From Methylomonas sp. ZR1 (GTDB taxonomy: Bacteria; Pseudomonadota; Gammaproteobacteria; Methylococcales; Methylomonadaceae), in contig NZ_RCST01000001.1 of NCBI RefSeq assembly GCF_013141865.1, positions 2,418,001 through 2,482,000 on the forward strand: 64,000 bases of DNA, written 5' to 3'. Below the pieces are notes generated by a model, which did no database searches, was not told where the DNA came from, and worked only from the letters and a program-made list of their open reading frames with translations. Each line of letters begins with the position of its first letter. The stretch's first letter is position 1. Made by a program: the position numbers and the translations under genes. Below, piece by piece: positions 55,148 through 64,000 of this stretch.

Positions 55148-57538
55148 ATGCCACAAACACTCAAACAACTCAATCTGATCCTGGACACCATTACCGACGG
55201 CGTAATGGTGGTCGACCCGCAAGGCAGCGTTATTTATGCCAATCAAGCCGCAGAACAATTGCTGGAACGCGGCAGCCTGATCGGCCATTCCCTGGCAATT
55301 CCGATTTCCGCCGACAAAATTCAATTTCAAGACATCAACCTGATTCGCCCCAGCGGCATAGCCTGGGCCGAACTGCGCTCCACGCCGCTGGAATGGGAAG
55401 GCGCGCCGGCCTATGTCATCGGACTGCGCGACATCACGGCCCGTAAGCAAGCGGAAATCGCGTTGCAGGAAAGCGAGCTACTTTTTCATACGCTATCGAA
55501 GATTGCCCCGGTCGGTATTTTTCGCACCAACGAAAAAGGTGAGTGCGATTACGTCAACCATCGCTGGTGCGAAATCACCGGCTTGCATTTTATCGATTCG
55601 CACGGTGACGGCTGGATAGCCGGTTTGCTTGCCGAAGACCGCGATGCGGTGATTGCCGAATGGCAGCGTTGCGTATCCGCCTTGCAGCCCTTCAATATGC
55701 AATACCGTTTTCAACTGGCGGACGGCAGTGTGCGCTGGGTGGTGGGCCGCGCCGAACCGGAACTGGACGAAACGGGCGGATTGTGCGGTTACGTCGGCAC
55801 CATTACCGATATTTCCGACATCAAAGCCAACGAAGAGCGCTTGGGACAAGCCGCCGCCGTATTTGAAAGCACCCGAGAGGGCGTGATGATTACCGACGCC
55901 CAACGCCGAATCACGATGGTCAACAAGGCCTTTAGCAACATCACCGGTTACGATAATCGGGATGTGATCGGTCATAGCCCCAGCATCTTAAGTTCCGGCC
56001 GCCACAACGCCGATTTTTACCGGGAAATGTGGGCCAATATTGCCACTACGGATCATTGGCAAGGCGAAATCTGGAATCGCCGCAAGTCCGGCGAGGTGTA
56101 TCCGGAATTGTTGAGCATCAGCACCGTGCGCGACGGCAAAGGCGAGATCAGCCACTACGTGGGTGTGTTTGCCGACATTTCCAAGCTGAAGGCTTCGGAA
56201 ATGGAACTGGAATTCCTGGCCCACCACGACCCGCTGACAAAATTGCCCAACCGCATGCTGTTCCTGTCGCGCCTGCAACACAACATCGAAAAAGCCCGCC
56301 GTCAGGCCAACAAGATGGCAGTGTTGATGCTGGATTTGGACCGCTTCAAGGACGTTAACGATAGCTTCGGCCATTTGGCCGGCGACGATTTGCTGCAAAT
56401 GGTCGCCGAACGCCTGACTACCCGGCTGCGTACCAGCGACACCATTTGCCGGCTCGGCGGTGACGAATTCGTGGTGTTGCTGGAGGAAGTCAACCAACCT
56501 GAAACCGTCGCTCATGTGGCCACGCAAATCATCAATGCCTTGAACCAAACTTGGCAACTACCCAGCGGCCATGAAGTACGCATCGGTGTCAGCGTCGGCA
56601 TCGCCATGTTTCCCGAACACGGCGCTTCGCCGGACGAGTTGATCCAACAAGCCGATACGGCCTTGTATCAAGCCAAAAATGAGGGCCGTAACCGCTTCAA
56701 ATATTTCTCGGAAGATTTGACCCGCGCCGCGCGGGAACGTATCGATATAGAAATCCGCCTGCGCCAAGCTATCGAGCAAGGCGAATTGCGGGTGTTTTTC
56801 CAACCGCAAATTTGCATCGAGAATGGCGCAATTATCGGCGCCGAAGCCTTGGTCCGCTGGCAGACTGCCAGCGGCGAACTGATACCGCCGCTACGCTTCA
56901 TCCCGATTGCCGAGGAAACCGGTCTGATTACCAGTATCGGCAATTGGGTGTTGAGAGAAACCTGTCACCACGGCCAGCGCTGGCGGCAAGCAGGTTTTCC
57001 AGCCTTGCGTCTGGCGGTTAACCTATCGCCGCAACAGTTTTTGCATAGTGATATTAGCGATGTGGTCGCCAGGATTTTGGCAGAGACCGGTTTTCCGGCC
57101 GAGTGCCTGGAACTCGAACTCACTGAAAGCGCGTTGATGAAACGGGAAAAAGAAGCTATCGAAATTTTACACAAGCTGCACGGGTTGGGTGTGCATCTGG
57201 CCATTGATGATTTCGGCACCGGTTATTCGTCGCTGGCTTATTTGAAACTCTTTCCGCTGGATGTCTTAAAGATCGATAAAAGTTTTATTGAAGACATCCC
57301 CAAACACACTGACGATATGGAAATCACCGCGACGATTATCGCCATGGCTAAGACGCTACGCATGCGCGTGGTAGCGGAAGGCGTGGAAACCGCCGAGCAA
57401 CTGGCTTTTCTGAAAAGCCGGCAATGCGATCTTTACCAAGGTTATCTGGTCAGCAAACCGCTACCGATAGCGGAATTCGAAAAGTTTCTGACCGACTACG
57501 CTCTTAACAAAAATATTGAGCCCGTGATGTCGGCTTGA
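55148..57538 (+). CDS. PAS-GGDEF-EAL cyclic-di-GMP protein
   Basis: A 796-residue cytoplasmic protein. Three PAS domains (about 8-105, 112-230 and 240-355, with ends such as GLRDITARK, GTITDISDIK and VFADISKLK), GGDEF (about 360-520, RLGGDEFVVLLEE near 435) and EAL (about 535-790, GAEALVRW near 566, LELTES, AIDDFGTGYSSLAYL, LKIDKSF, AEGVETAE). Both catalytic sites look intact, so it may have cyclase and phosphodiesterase activity or a one-sided balance. It starts 20 bases after the response regulator, giving a three-gene operon kinase-RR-GGDEF/EAL. Confidence 0.93.
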   Translation: MPQTLKQLNLILDTITDGVMVVDPQGSVIYANQAAEQLLERGSLIGHSLAIPISADKIQFQDINLIRPSGIAWAELRSTPLEWEGAPAYVIGLRDITARKQAEIALQESELLFHTLSKIAPVGIFRTNEKGECDYVNHRWCEITGLHFIDSHGDGWIAGLLAEDRDAVIAEWQRCVSALQPFNMQYRFQLADGSVRWVVGRAEPELDETGGLCGYVGTITDISDIKANEERLGQAAAVFESTREGVMITDAQRRITMVNKAFSNITGYDNRDVIGHSPSILSSGRHNADFYREMWANIATTDHWQGEIWNRRKSGEVYPELLSISTVRDGKGEISHYVGVFADISKLKASEMELEFLAHHDPLTKLPNRMLFLSRLQHNIEKARRQANKMAVLMLDLDRFKDVNDSFGHLAGDDLLQMVAERLTTRLRTSDTICRLGGDEFVVLLEEVNQPETVAHVATQIINALNQTWQLPSGHEVRIGVSVGIAMFPEHGASPDELIQQADTALYQAKNEGRNRFKYFSEDLTRAARERIDIEIRLRQAIEQGELRVFFQPQICIENGAIIGAEALVRWQTASGELIPPLRFIPIAEETGLITSIGNWVLRETCHHGQRWRQAGFPALRLAVNLSPQQFLHSDISDVVARILAETGFPAECLELELTESALMKREKEAIEILHKLHGLGVHLAIDDFGTGYSSLAYLKLFPLDVLKIDKSFIEDIPKHTDDMEITATIIAMAKTLRMRVVAEGVETAEQLAFLKSRQCDLYQGYLVSKPLPIAEFEKFLTDYALNKNIEPVMSA

Positions 57539-57580
57539 AACAGGCGCCGGCAGCCCTAAAGTGTGCAATCAATCCACTGT

Positions 57581-57610
57581 TTTAGCCAAACGCCGGAAAA
57601 AAGTTATAAT
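57581..57610 (+). promoter_or_regulatory. predicted sigma-70 promoter of rpe
   Basis: TTTAGC (57581-57586) and a perfect TATAAT (57605-57610) are separated by 18 bases, about 35 bases before the rpe ATG. The -10 box is convincing, the -35 box weak. Confidence 0.6.
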
Positions 57611-57644
57611 GCCGGTTTTTTAACCTCACCAAAAGGATCAAAAG

Positions 57645-58316
57645 ATGGCTGACAATCTGATTGCACCTTCCATACTCTCCGCAGACTTCGCACGCTTGGG
57701 CGAAGAAGTTGTTAATGTCTTAAATGCGGGCGCAGACATTGTGCATTTCGATGTGATGGACAACCATTTTGTGCCCAATCTGACTATCGGTCCCTTGGTT
57801 TGCGAAGCGCTACGCAAGCATGGCGTTACCGCCCCAATTGACGTCCATTTGATGGTGGAACCGGTAGACCGCATCATCCCGGATTTCGCTAAAGCCGGCG
57901 CCAGCTACATTACTTTCCACCCCGAAGCCTCCAGACACATTGACCGTTCACTGCAAATGATCAGAGACTTGGGTTGCAAATCCGGTCTGGTATTCAACCC
58001 AGGCACCCCGTTGCATTACCTGGAGCACGTACTCGACAAAGTCGATATGATTTTGCTGATGTCGGTCAACCCCGGATTCGGTGGCCAATCTTTCATTCCA
58101 TCCGCGCTGGATAAATTGCGCCAAGCCAGAAAAATTATCGACGACAGCGGTTTGGATATCCGCCTGGAAATCGACGGCGGCGTAAACGTGGCTAATATTC
58201 GTGAAATCAAGGAAGCCGGTGCGGACACCTTCGTTGCAGGCTCGGCTATTTTCGGCAAACCGGATTATAAAAAAGTCATCGACGACATGCGCGCGGAATT
58301 AGCCGCAGCCAAATAA
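57645..58316 (+). CDS. rpe: ribulose-phosphate 3-epimerase
   Basis: A 223-residue TIM-barrel metalloenzyme interconverting ribulose-5-phosphate and xylulose-5-phosphate, a step of the pentose phosphate and RuMP cycles. Motifs: [35 protein letters not shown] (metal His and Asp), [29 protein letters not shown] and [13 protein letters not shown] precedes the ATG and a perfect TATAAT lies upstream. It stands alone, after the signalling operon and before the convergent autotransporter gene. Confidence 0.97.
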   Translation: MADNLIAPSILSADFARLGEEVVNVLNAGADIVHFDVMDNHFVPNLTIGPLVCEALRKHGVTAPIDVHLMVEPVDRIIPDFAKAGASYITFHPEASRHIDRSLQMIRDLGCKSGLVFNPGTPLHYLEHVLDKVDMILLMSVNPGFGGQSFIPSALDKLRQARKIIDDSGLDIRLEIDGGVNVANIREIKEAGADTFVAGSAIFGKPDYKKVIDDMRAELAAAK

Positions 58317-58333
58317 GTCTGAACTAAAGACAG

Positions 58334-58357
58334 CCGCTGCGGGATGTCCCGCAGCGG
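58334..58357. terminator. hairpin between rpe and the autotransporter gene
   Basis: CCGCTGCGGGA (58334-58344) and TCCCGCAGCGG (58347-58357) pair perfectly around TG. It sits between two convergent genes, though the T-run is weak. Confidence 0.55.
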
Positions 58358-58388
58358 TCACTTCCCCAAAGCATTCGCTGCAAATTCC

Positions 58389-60179
58389 TTAAAACGGAAT
58401 TCTCGCTCCCAACTCGATAGTGTGATCGGTAATATAGGCCTGCCCTAAGCGGTATTCGTATCGTAAAAAGCCCGCCCGACCTTCCGGCAAACTCAATGCC
58501 AACGACGTACCGATATTGAAATAGTCGCGATCCGGCGTATCGGTTTTTACGCTGAATCTGCCGGCACCGGCAGCCGCCTGACTAAAGCGCGCCTGAATCA
58601 AACGGCTTTCGTCCAGATACTGATGCACCCATTCGAAACGCACGCCGGGTGACAACACACCCCAAGAGGTACTGATCGCGTTACTGGCTTGACCGCCGAT
58701 AGTCGATGTCGCCGAATCGATAGATTGGCCGGCAAACTCCATGGCTAAACCACCACCGCCGCTTTCCTGATAGCTATCCACTTCGGTTTTGCTGTAATCC
58801 AGCCTCACATAGGGATTAATCACAAAACTTTGCAGCGCAAAATCTTTACCAAACCCCAAACTAAAGCCGTACTGGTCGCCATTAGCGCTACTGGTAGCCG
58901 TATTATCGAATCCGGTATATTGGATGCGCCGATTGATATCGAAGGAATGCAGCGCATAGCTCATAATCCAGTCGATATAAAATGACTGCGGCAGGAAATA
59001 ACTGCCATACGACGAAAACTCGTACGCATCGGTCGACATACTGCCGCTGTTTAAATTGTAATTGGTATCGGTAGAGCCGTAACCGAAGGCCGCACCCAAC
59101 ACCAATTCATCCATAACACTGTAATCCAGACCGAAGGTAACCGCCTTTCTGTCGGCTTTGAAGCCCCGTTCGCTGCCGGTATTGGCTTTTTCGCCGACGT
59201 TGAATTGACCTTTCAGAAAGAAACCTAACGGGCTATCGCGAAACGGCTGTTCGTTTGGATCATCCCCAGCCGCCCCGCCCCGAGCGGGGCCTAGTGCTGT
59301 CATCAAAGCCTTGCCGACCGGTATGGTTTCGCCGTTGACATTAATGGTGGAATAACCCAGTAAGGAGGCGCTTTGCTGTTGGGAGTTGCGCAGATTAACG
59401 ATGCGGCCATGCACCACGGAAAATTGCTTGTAACCAAAATCTACAGCCGCCGCACCTTGCGCCGCCACCGCATCCGGAATCACCGCATTCAGGTCGGCGT
59501 TGTTTATTTCATTGCAGCGGGCCAATAAATCGCCGCCAGCTCCCGAGCAAGCACTGGTTAAACCTTCGTAAATTGCTTGCTGATTAGGGGTAAAGGTCGG
59601 ATCGGCGGTTAAGTTGGGCGTCGAGGTTATTGGCGTAGTGGGCGTAGTGGGCGTCGTTGGCGTGGTGGGGGGCGGAGCGACGTCGTTGTCCGCGATGCTG
59701 GCGACTGCTGACGCGCCCGCCGACACCGAATCACCGGTACAGCTTGGCGTTACATTCTGAAGAGATAAGGTCACAGTTTCAGTGCTTTCTACCAATGCAT
59801 CATCGATAATATTGATGGATACCGGCGCACTATCGGCATGAGACCCGCCAAACAAAAAGGGAACACTGAAAGAAAAGGTGCCGCTCGAAATATTGTAGTC
59901 ACTGCCTGCGGTTGCACTGCCGCCGGCAGCGACGACATCGCCGCTTATGGTGCAGCCGCCATAATCACCCGAGCTGCTAGCCAGACTAACGTTAGCCTGG
60001 ACAATACCATCCGCTTCGTTAAAGTTATAGGACCTGGAAGAAAAATCCAGAGTCCAAGCTTGTACTGAAAATGGCGCGAAAGATAAAGCGGCCGCCGCTG
60101 CCAGCAATACTTCCTTGGAACTCAATGCAAGGGGTCGAATTGCCCGGTTTAAGCACTGGCGCGAAGACATCGGCGGCAT
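58389..60179 (-). CDS. autotransporter with Calx-beta passenger
   Basis: A 596-residue outer-membrane protein. I start at 60179, where GGAG lies 9 bases before the ATG; a longer frame begins at 60236. A long signal peptide (ending SVQA-WTL) is followed by a Calx-beta domain (about 30-150; TAGSDYNISSGTFSF, INIIDDALVESTETVTLSL, ASIADND), a Pro/Thr linker of TPT repeats, a helical AQGAAAVDFGYKQFSVVHGRIVNLR region and an autotransporter barrel (about 320-596) ending in a terminal Phe. It probably displays the small Calx-beta part at the surface, perhaps for adhesion. Adjacent genes give no functional hint. Confidence 0.85.
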   Translation of the reverse strand: MPPMSSRQCLNRAIRPLALSSKEVLLAAAAALSFAPFSVQAWTLDFSSRSYNFNEADGIVQANVSLASSSGDYGGCTISGDVVAAGGSATAGSDYNISSGTFSFSVPFLFGGSHADSAPVSINIIDDALVESTETVTLSLQNVTPSCTGDSVSAGASAVASIADNDVAPPPTTPTTPTTPTTPITSTPNLTADPTFTPNQQAIYEGLTSACSGAGGDLLARCNEINNADLNAVIPDAVAAQGAAAVDFGYKQFSVVHGRIVNLRNSQQQSASLLGYSTINVNGETIPVGKALMTALGPARGGAAGDDPNEQPFRDSPLGFFLKGQFNVGEKANTGSERGFKADRKAVTFGLDYSVMDELVLGAAFGYGSTDTNYNLNSGSMSTDAYEFSSYGSYFLPQSFYIDWIMSYALHSFDINRRIQYTGFDNTATSSANGDQYGFSLGFGKDFALQSFVINPYVRLDYSKTEVDSYQESGGGGLAMEFAGQSIDSATSTIGGQASNAISTSWGVLSPGVRFEWVHQYLDESRLIQARFSQAAAGAGRFSVKTDTPDRDYFNIGTSLALSLPEGRAGFLRYEYRLGQAYITDHTIELGARIPF

Positions 60180-60481
60180 TGCCGTTACTCCGCATAAACC
60201 TGATAACTTTTCTGAATGTAATATAGGTAGGATCATGAGAATTTAGCAGGTTAGATACAGCGTAATTAAAGAATAAAAACCTTGTATGCTAATTATGGCA
60301 CTGAATACTATCGATGATTCCAAATCATTAGCAAACAGTCTGAATTCTATTATTGACTGCCATCATGAACATAGATAAATGCTAGCGCATAAATTCTTAA
60401 ACCAGTTGTTTCAACAAAAGTTATTGCTAAACGCTGTAGACAAACTCCAACTTCAACCTTTTGTAAAGCAAATCCACTGCC

Positions 60482-61696
60482 ATGGCTAGAGTCCTGTATT
60501 GCTGGGAATTAGGGGGCGGCTACGGCCACACCGCCGCATTTCTGCCCATAGCCCGACAACTTAAAAGTCGCGGGCACGAGGTCGTATTCGCGCTTAAAGA
60601 TTTGGAATACGCCGACACTTGGTTAGCTGCCGATCACTTTTGTTACCTACAAGCCCCGATACGCTGGCCGGACAGTCGTCCGCAAGCGCCAGCCTCCAGT
60701 TATCCGGGAATTCTACAAAACGCCGGCTTTACCGATAAAACCGGTCTGTTAACCCGAGCAAAAGCCTGGCAATCCCTTTATCGCCATGTAAGTCCTGACT
60801 TGATCGTATGCGACCACGCACCGACCGCGTTACTGGCTGCCCGCAAATTTGACACGCCTCGAGCGGGGTTCGGCACCGGCTTTTTTTCGCCGCCGCGCAT
60901 CAGTCCGATGCCCAATATTCGCCCCTGGTTGCGCGTTAGCGATAAGGCCTTAAACATTATCGAAAGCCAAGTGTTAAACACGACTAACTCGGTTTTAGAG
61001 CGTTTGAATGCACCACCATTAAGGATTTTGGCGGACTTGTTAGAGTTTACGGAAGATTTTATCTGCACGTTTCCGGAGCTGGATCATTATCGGCAATACC
61101 GTAACGCAAAATATTGGGGACCCACCATTTTGCAGACGGACGGCATGGAGCCGATCTGGCCGAGCGTCGGAGCCGAAAAATTATTTGTCTATTTGCACCC
61201 GGAATATCCCGGCCTGGAAGTGTTGCTAAAACAGTTGCGCGCGTTACCCTGGTCGATATTGGCACACATACCCGGCACAACGCCCGCATTTATAGAAAAA
61301 AACAGCAGCGCCAATCTACACATTACTCCACAGCCGGTAATCATCTCGGCTGCTGCCAAACAATGCGATTTGGCTATTTGCCATGGCGGTATGGCGACAT
61401 TGTCGGCATTTTTGCTGTCCGGCAAACCCTTGCTGGCATTGCCATTTCAGCTGGAACAACTGATCAGCGCTCAAAACCTCGCTACTCTCGGCGCGGGCAC
61501 TTACATCGCCGCGGAAAGCAAAAATCCCAACTACAAAACAGCCGTAACTGAGCTATTACGCCATTCGAAACACACACAGACCGCCCAACAGTTTGCGGAT
61601 AAATACGCCGGCTTCTCGTCCGCACAACAAGCTAGCGATATTGCCAAACGCTGCGAGATGTTGATGAAAGACGCTTACATCAAAGGCAATAGCTGA
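60482..61696 (+). CDS. family 1-like glycosyltransferase
   Basis: A 404-residue GT-B glycosyltransferase of the UGT/MGT type. The start LYCWELGGGYGHTAAFLPIARQLKSRGHEVVF is the acceptor-side Gly-rich loop with a His; the C-terminal half has the donor-site pattern ITPQPVIISAAAKQCDLAICHGGMATLSAF, where HGG is typical of nucleotide-sugar binding, and GKPLLALPFQLEQL. Acceptor unknown. No strong ribosome binding site precedes the ATG. Its 3' end overlaps the convergent inositol-monophosphatase-family gene by 22 bases. Confidence 0.85.
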   Translation: MARVLYCWELGGGYGHTAAFLPIARQLKSRGHEVVFALKDLEYADTWLAADHFCYLQAPIRWPDSRPQAPASSYPGILQNAGFTDKTGLLTRAKAWQSLYRHVSPDLIVCDHAPTALLAARKFDTPRAGFGTGFFSPPRISPMPNIRPWLRVSDKALNIIESQVLNTTNSVLERLNAPPLRILADLLEFTEDFICTFPELDHYRQYRNAKYWGPTILQTDGMEPIWPSVGAEKLFVYLHPEYPGLEVLLKQLRALPWSILAHIPGTTPAFIEKNSSANLHITPQPVIISAAAKQCDLAICHGGMATLSAFLLSGKPLLALPFQLEQLISAQNLATLGAGTYIAAESKNPNYKTAVTELLRHSKHTQTAQQFADKYAGFSSAQQASDIAKRCEMLMKDAYIKGNS

Positions 61697-62439
61697 TCGA
61701 GAATTTTGCCGTTAGTCGCAAACACCTGTTTTGGAAACACACCAGGATTGCCTTTAAAATCGGTGATGGTTGCGCCGGCTTCTTTGGCTATCAACACGCC
61801 CGCGGCAATGTCATACAGATTGAGTTCTTGTTCCCAAAAAGCATCGACCTGGCCATCCGCAACCGTGCATAAATCCAATGCCGCCGAACCCAAGCGCCGT
61901 TGGCCGGTGGTAGCCTGGGCGATGCGATTGAAACGCGGCAGGTTATTATCTTCCAAATACTGGCGCAGGCAGGCAAAACCGGTAGATACCATGCTGCTGG
62001 CCAGATTGGTTTCATCCGAGACCCGGATAGGCTTGCCGTTTTTCCAGGCGCCCTTGCCTTTTTCCGCGCAGTAATAATCGTCCAAGGCCGGGCCGTAAAC
62101 CGCGCCCATCATCAATTCACCGTCGATTTCCAAGGCTACGCTGATGCCCCAAAAATATTGGCCTTTCGAAAATGAATGAGTGCCATCGATCGGATCGACG
62201 ATCCAGCGGCTGGTTTGGTTGGCGGTTTGGCCGCTTTCCTCCCCCCAAAAACCGTACTCCGGACAATGCTCGCTGAGCGCTTGTTTCAGATAATTTTCCA
62301 CTGCGACATCGGCATCGGTGACCAAGTCGCGAGCGCTTTTTTTGTTAATCGCCAGAGAGTCCAGATCGTTGAAATATCGCATCGCCACATCGCCGGCCGC
62401 GCGGACGATGGTTTCTAAAGCTTCAAGAGTGATGGGCAT
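61675..62439 (-). CDS. inositol-monophosphatase-family phosphatase (HisN-like)
   Basis: A 254-residue Mg-dependent phosphatase. Metal-site motifs are clear: YGFWGEESG (Glu ligands), WIVDPIDGTHSF (the signature DPIDGT) and AGVLIAKEAGATITDF near the C-terminus. THSF instead of TRNF, with FWGEESG, points to the histidinol-phosphatase (HisN) branch more than to SuhB; the substrate cannot be fixed from sequence. Its end overlaps the glycosyltransferase gene by 22 bases, and amtB lies upstream on the same strand. Confidence 0.88.
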   Translation of the reverse strand: MPITLEALETIVRAAGDVAMRYFNDLDSLAINKKSARDLVTDADVAVENYLKQALSEHCPEYGFWGEESGQTANQTSRWIVDPIDGTHSFSKGQYFWGISVALEIDGELMMGAVYGPALDDYYCAEKGKGAWKNGKPIRVSDETNLASSMVSTGFACLRQYLEDNNLPRFNRIAQATTGQRRLGSAALDLCTVADGQVDAFWEQELNLYDIAAGVLIAKEAGATITDFKGNPGVFPKQVFATNGKILDQLLPLM

Positions 62440-62462
62440 GATTTTCCTGATTTTGTAGGGAT

Positions 62463-62492
62463 GCGGGCAAGGCGGCGATCCGCCCTGCCCGC
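62463..62492. terminator. long GC-rich hairpin downstream of amtB
   Basis: GCGGGCAAGGCGG and CCGCCCTGCCCGC pair with one mismatch around CGAT. It lies in the 84-base gap between amtB and the phosphatase gene (both minus strand). The T-run is poor, so it may be a terminator or a dispersed repeat. Confidence 0.5.
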
Positions 62493-62523
62493 TATGAAAA
62501 GCTTAAATTCTAACCGTTAATGG

Positions 62524-63816
62524 TTACAGATTGTGATAGCCGGTTTCTTCGTGCAACACAATATCCAGACCTTGCTGCTCTTCGTCTTCGCTGACGCGCA
62601 AACCGATGAACACGCCGATGAGTTTCAATAAAACATAGCTGAACAAAGCGCTCCAGGCCGCCGTCACTAAAACCGCAAGCGTTTGCACGCCGACTTGCTC
62701 GGCAATAGTCACGCCGTTCAATCCCAAGCCGCCGAAACTTTCAGCAGCAAACACGCCGGTTAAAATCGAACCGACGCAGCCGCCGACGCCATGTACCGGA
62801 AACACGTCCAAGGAATCGTCGATTTTCAAACGGCGTTTGACGAATTGCGTGGCGTAAAAACACACGGCGCCAGCCACAATACCAATAACCAAACCACCCA
62901 TGGGCCCGACAAATCCAGAGGCCGGCGTAATGGTGCCCAAGCCGGCGACCATCCCGGTGACGATACCTAAAACACTGGGCTTACTAAAACGCAGCCATTC
63001 AATGGTCATCCAGGTTAAAGCACCGGCGGCCGCGGCGATATGCGTCACGGCAATCGCCATCCCGGCACTGCCGTCGGCTTTTAACGCGCTACCACCGTTG
63101 AAGCCGAACCAGCCGAACCAAAGCATCCCGGCACCGGTCACGACCATGGTCATATTGTGCGGCGGCATCGCCACCGTGGGAAAGCCTTTACGGCGCCCCA
63201 ACACTAATGCCGCCACCAGAGATGCCACCCCGGCGTTGACGTGAATCACAATCCCGCCGGCGAAGTCCTTCGCACCCATCGCCGCCAGCCAGCCGTTGCC
63301 CCATATCCAATGGCAAATCGGCATATACACCACAATCAGCCAAAGTCCGCTAAACCACAGCATGGCTGAAAACTTCATCCGTTCGGCAAACGCGCCAACG
63401 ATCAAGGCCGGGGTAATAATCGCAAAAGTCATTTGAAACATGAAAAACACGGTTTCCGGAATATCGCCGATCAAAGTTTGCGTGTTCATGTCCGGCAGAA
63501 AAATCTTGCTGCCGCTCCCCAAAAACGGCTGCCAGCTGCCGCCATCGGCAAATACGAAGCTGTATACACCGGCCAGCCACAGTAGCGATACCAGACAGGT
63601 AATCGCAAAACATTGCATCAATACCGACAGCACGTTCTTGCTTCTGACCAAACCGCCATAAAACAGCGACAGGCCAGGAATGGTCATGAATAAAACCAGC
63701 GCGGTGGAGGTTAAAACCCAAGCGGTGTTGGCTTGGTTAATGCCTTCGGCCCAAGCCTGCTGCGGCAACATCAAGCTGTATGCCATTAGCATCAGCGTTC
63801 TTTTTATTGTTGTCAT
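62524..63816 (-). CDS. amtB: ammonium transporter
   Basis: A 430-residue Amt-family channel with about 11 membrane helices after a signal-peptide-like start (MLMAYSLMLPQQAWAEG). The two pore His can be located: GGIVIHVNAG and DVFPVHGVGGCVGSIL. The periplasmic gate aromatic regions and the C-terminal region ending in GLDIVLHEETGYHN are of the type that binds the PII protein GlnK. The last 16 codons of a PII gene lie upstream on the same strand, a classic glnK-amtB order, so nitrogen-status (NtrC) control is expected although the promoter is outside the window. Confidence 0.95.
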   Translation of the reverse strand: MTTIKRTLMLMAYSLMLPQQAWAEGINQANTAWVLTSTALVLFMTIPGLSLFYGGLVRSKNVLSVLMQCFAITCLVSLLWLAGVYSFVFADGGSWQPFLGSGSKIFLPDMNTQTLIGDIPETVFFMFQMTFAIITPALIVGAFAERMKFSAMLWFSGLWLIVVYMPICHWIWGNGWLAAMGAKDFAGGIVIHVNAGVASLVAALVLGRRKGFPTVAMPPHNMTMVVTGAGMLWFGWFGFNGGSALKADGSAGMAIAVTHIAAAAGALTWMTIEWLRFSKPSVLGIVTGMVAGLGTITPASGFVGPMGGLVIGIVAGAVCFYATQFVKRRLKIDDSLDVFPVHGVGGCVGSILTGVFAAESFGGLGLNGVTIAEQVGVQTLAVLVTAAWSALFSYVLLKLIGVFIGLRVSEDEEQQGLDIVLHEETGYHNL

Positions 63817-63869
63817 TGTCTTTCACTAGATGATGGTGTGTTGTTATTTTTAAGCGGTCTATAAACAAC

Positions 63870-63914
63870 AAAATCGCCCTGGTCTGCGAATTTCGCGCAG
63901 ACCAGGGCGATTTT
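63870..63914 (-). terminator. strong intrinsic terminator between glnK and amtB
   Basis: A perfect 19-bp stem: 63870-63888 and 63896-63914, with a 7-base loop, flanked by A- and T-runs that let it work on either strand. Its position inside the glnK-amtB unit suggests that amtB receives only part of the glnK transcription, or that amtB has its own promoter in the 53 bases before its start. Confidence 0.85.
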
Positions 63915-63949
63915 TGATGTTCTACTGCTTTTTATTTTTTGTTGAAGAC

Positions 63950-64000
63950 TTAGATAGCGTCTTCTCCGGTCTCGCCGGTTCTGATACGGATAATCTGTTC
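63950..64000 (-). CDS. glnK: nitrogen regulatory protein PII (C-terminal end, cut by the window)
   Basis: The last 16 codons and stop of a minus-strand gene: EQIIRIRTGETGEDAI. This is the typical end of PII proteins, where GlnB and GlnK finish in IRTGExxxDAI. Being directly upstream of amtB, it is most likely GlnK, which blocks AmtB when nitrogen is plentiful and is controlled by uridylylation at a Tyr in the T-loop (outside the window). The rest of the gene continues past 64000. Confidence 0.85.
   Translation of the reverse strand, partial: EQIIRIRTGETGEDAI

Overview
The window looks like chromosome from a gammaproteobacterial methanotroph of the Methylomonas type (order Methylococcales). 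This is inferred from protein character and from a combined oxidative pentose-phosphate / Entner-Doudoroff cluster (zwf-pgl-edd-gnd-eda) lying near rpe; no rRNA or methane monooxygenase gene is present to prove it. I found no tRNA, rRNA, CRISPR array, integrase or intact transposase.

Layout. 1-2437: a solitary uncharacterised protein with a possible PD-(D/E)xK-like core, then about 0.9 kb of decayed sequence with a TonB-receptor relic and one copy of a short inverted-repeat element. 2438-11645: the most interesting region, a class II microcin-like secretion and modification cluster. It holds an HlyD/CvaA-type membrane-fusion protein, a JmjC-type cupin oxygenase, two double-glycine precursor peptides with near-identical 15-residue leaders and a shared C-terminal GEDGD motif, three small membrane proteins (immunity candidates, one of only 59 residues), a periplasmic two-domain M16 peptidase, and a C39-peptidase ABC exporter. 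11712-16365: a Fur-controlled iron island with two small proteins, a Fiu/PiuA-type TonB receptor, a PepSY membrane protein and a PiuC/YbiX hydroxylase. 16887-20509: another TonB receptor, a NifX-like protein, a NifX-independent repeat unit and an exported methyltransferase.

20544-29780 (minus strand) reads as one signalling operon: TonB receptor, YfiR-like periplasmic protein, hybrid histidine kinase with a YfiN-like (CHASE8-type) sensor region, and a REC-PAS-GAF-GGDEF-EAL response regulator. A second copy of the inverted-repeat element lies upstream of it. 30066-32382: two Roadblock/LC7 proteins, a V4R protein and an OmpA-like protein, divergent from a stand-alone EAL phosphodiesterase. 33522-36083: a complete AmmeMemoRadiSam triad. 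36288-42728: sugar-phosphate oxidation and the Entner-Doudoroff route. 42837-46718: cytochrome b561, a Dabb lipoprotein, and a DUF898-M48 gene pair that has been tandemly duplicated and partly destroyed.

46896-57538 is again signalling: a PAS chemoreceptor, a redoxin, a 1706-residue kinase-like/AAA/GAF/histidine kinase whose Ser/Thr-kinase domain lacks the catalytic Asp, a response regulator, and a PAS-GGDEF-EAL protein. 57645-64000: rpe, a Calx-beta autotransporter, a glycosyltransferase, an inositol-monophosphatase-family enzyme, amtB, and the last 16 codons of glnK at the window edge.

All functional calls come from motif reading of the sequence; no database search was run.
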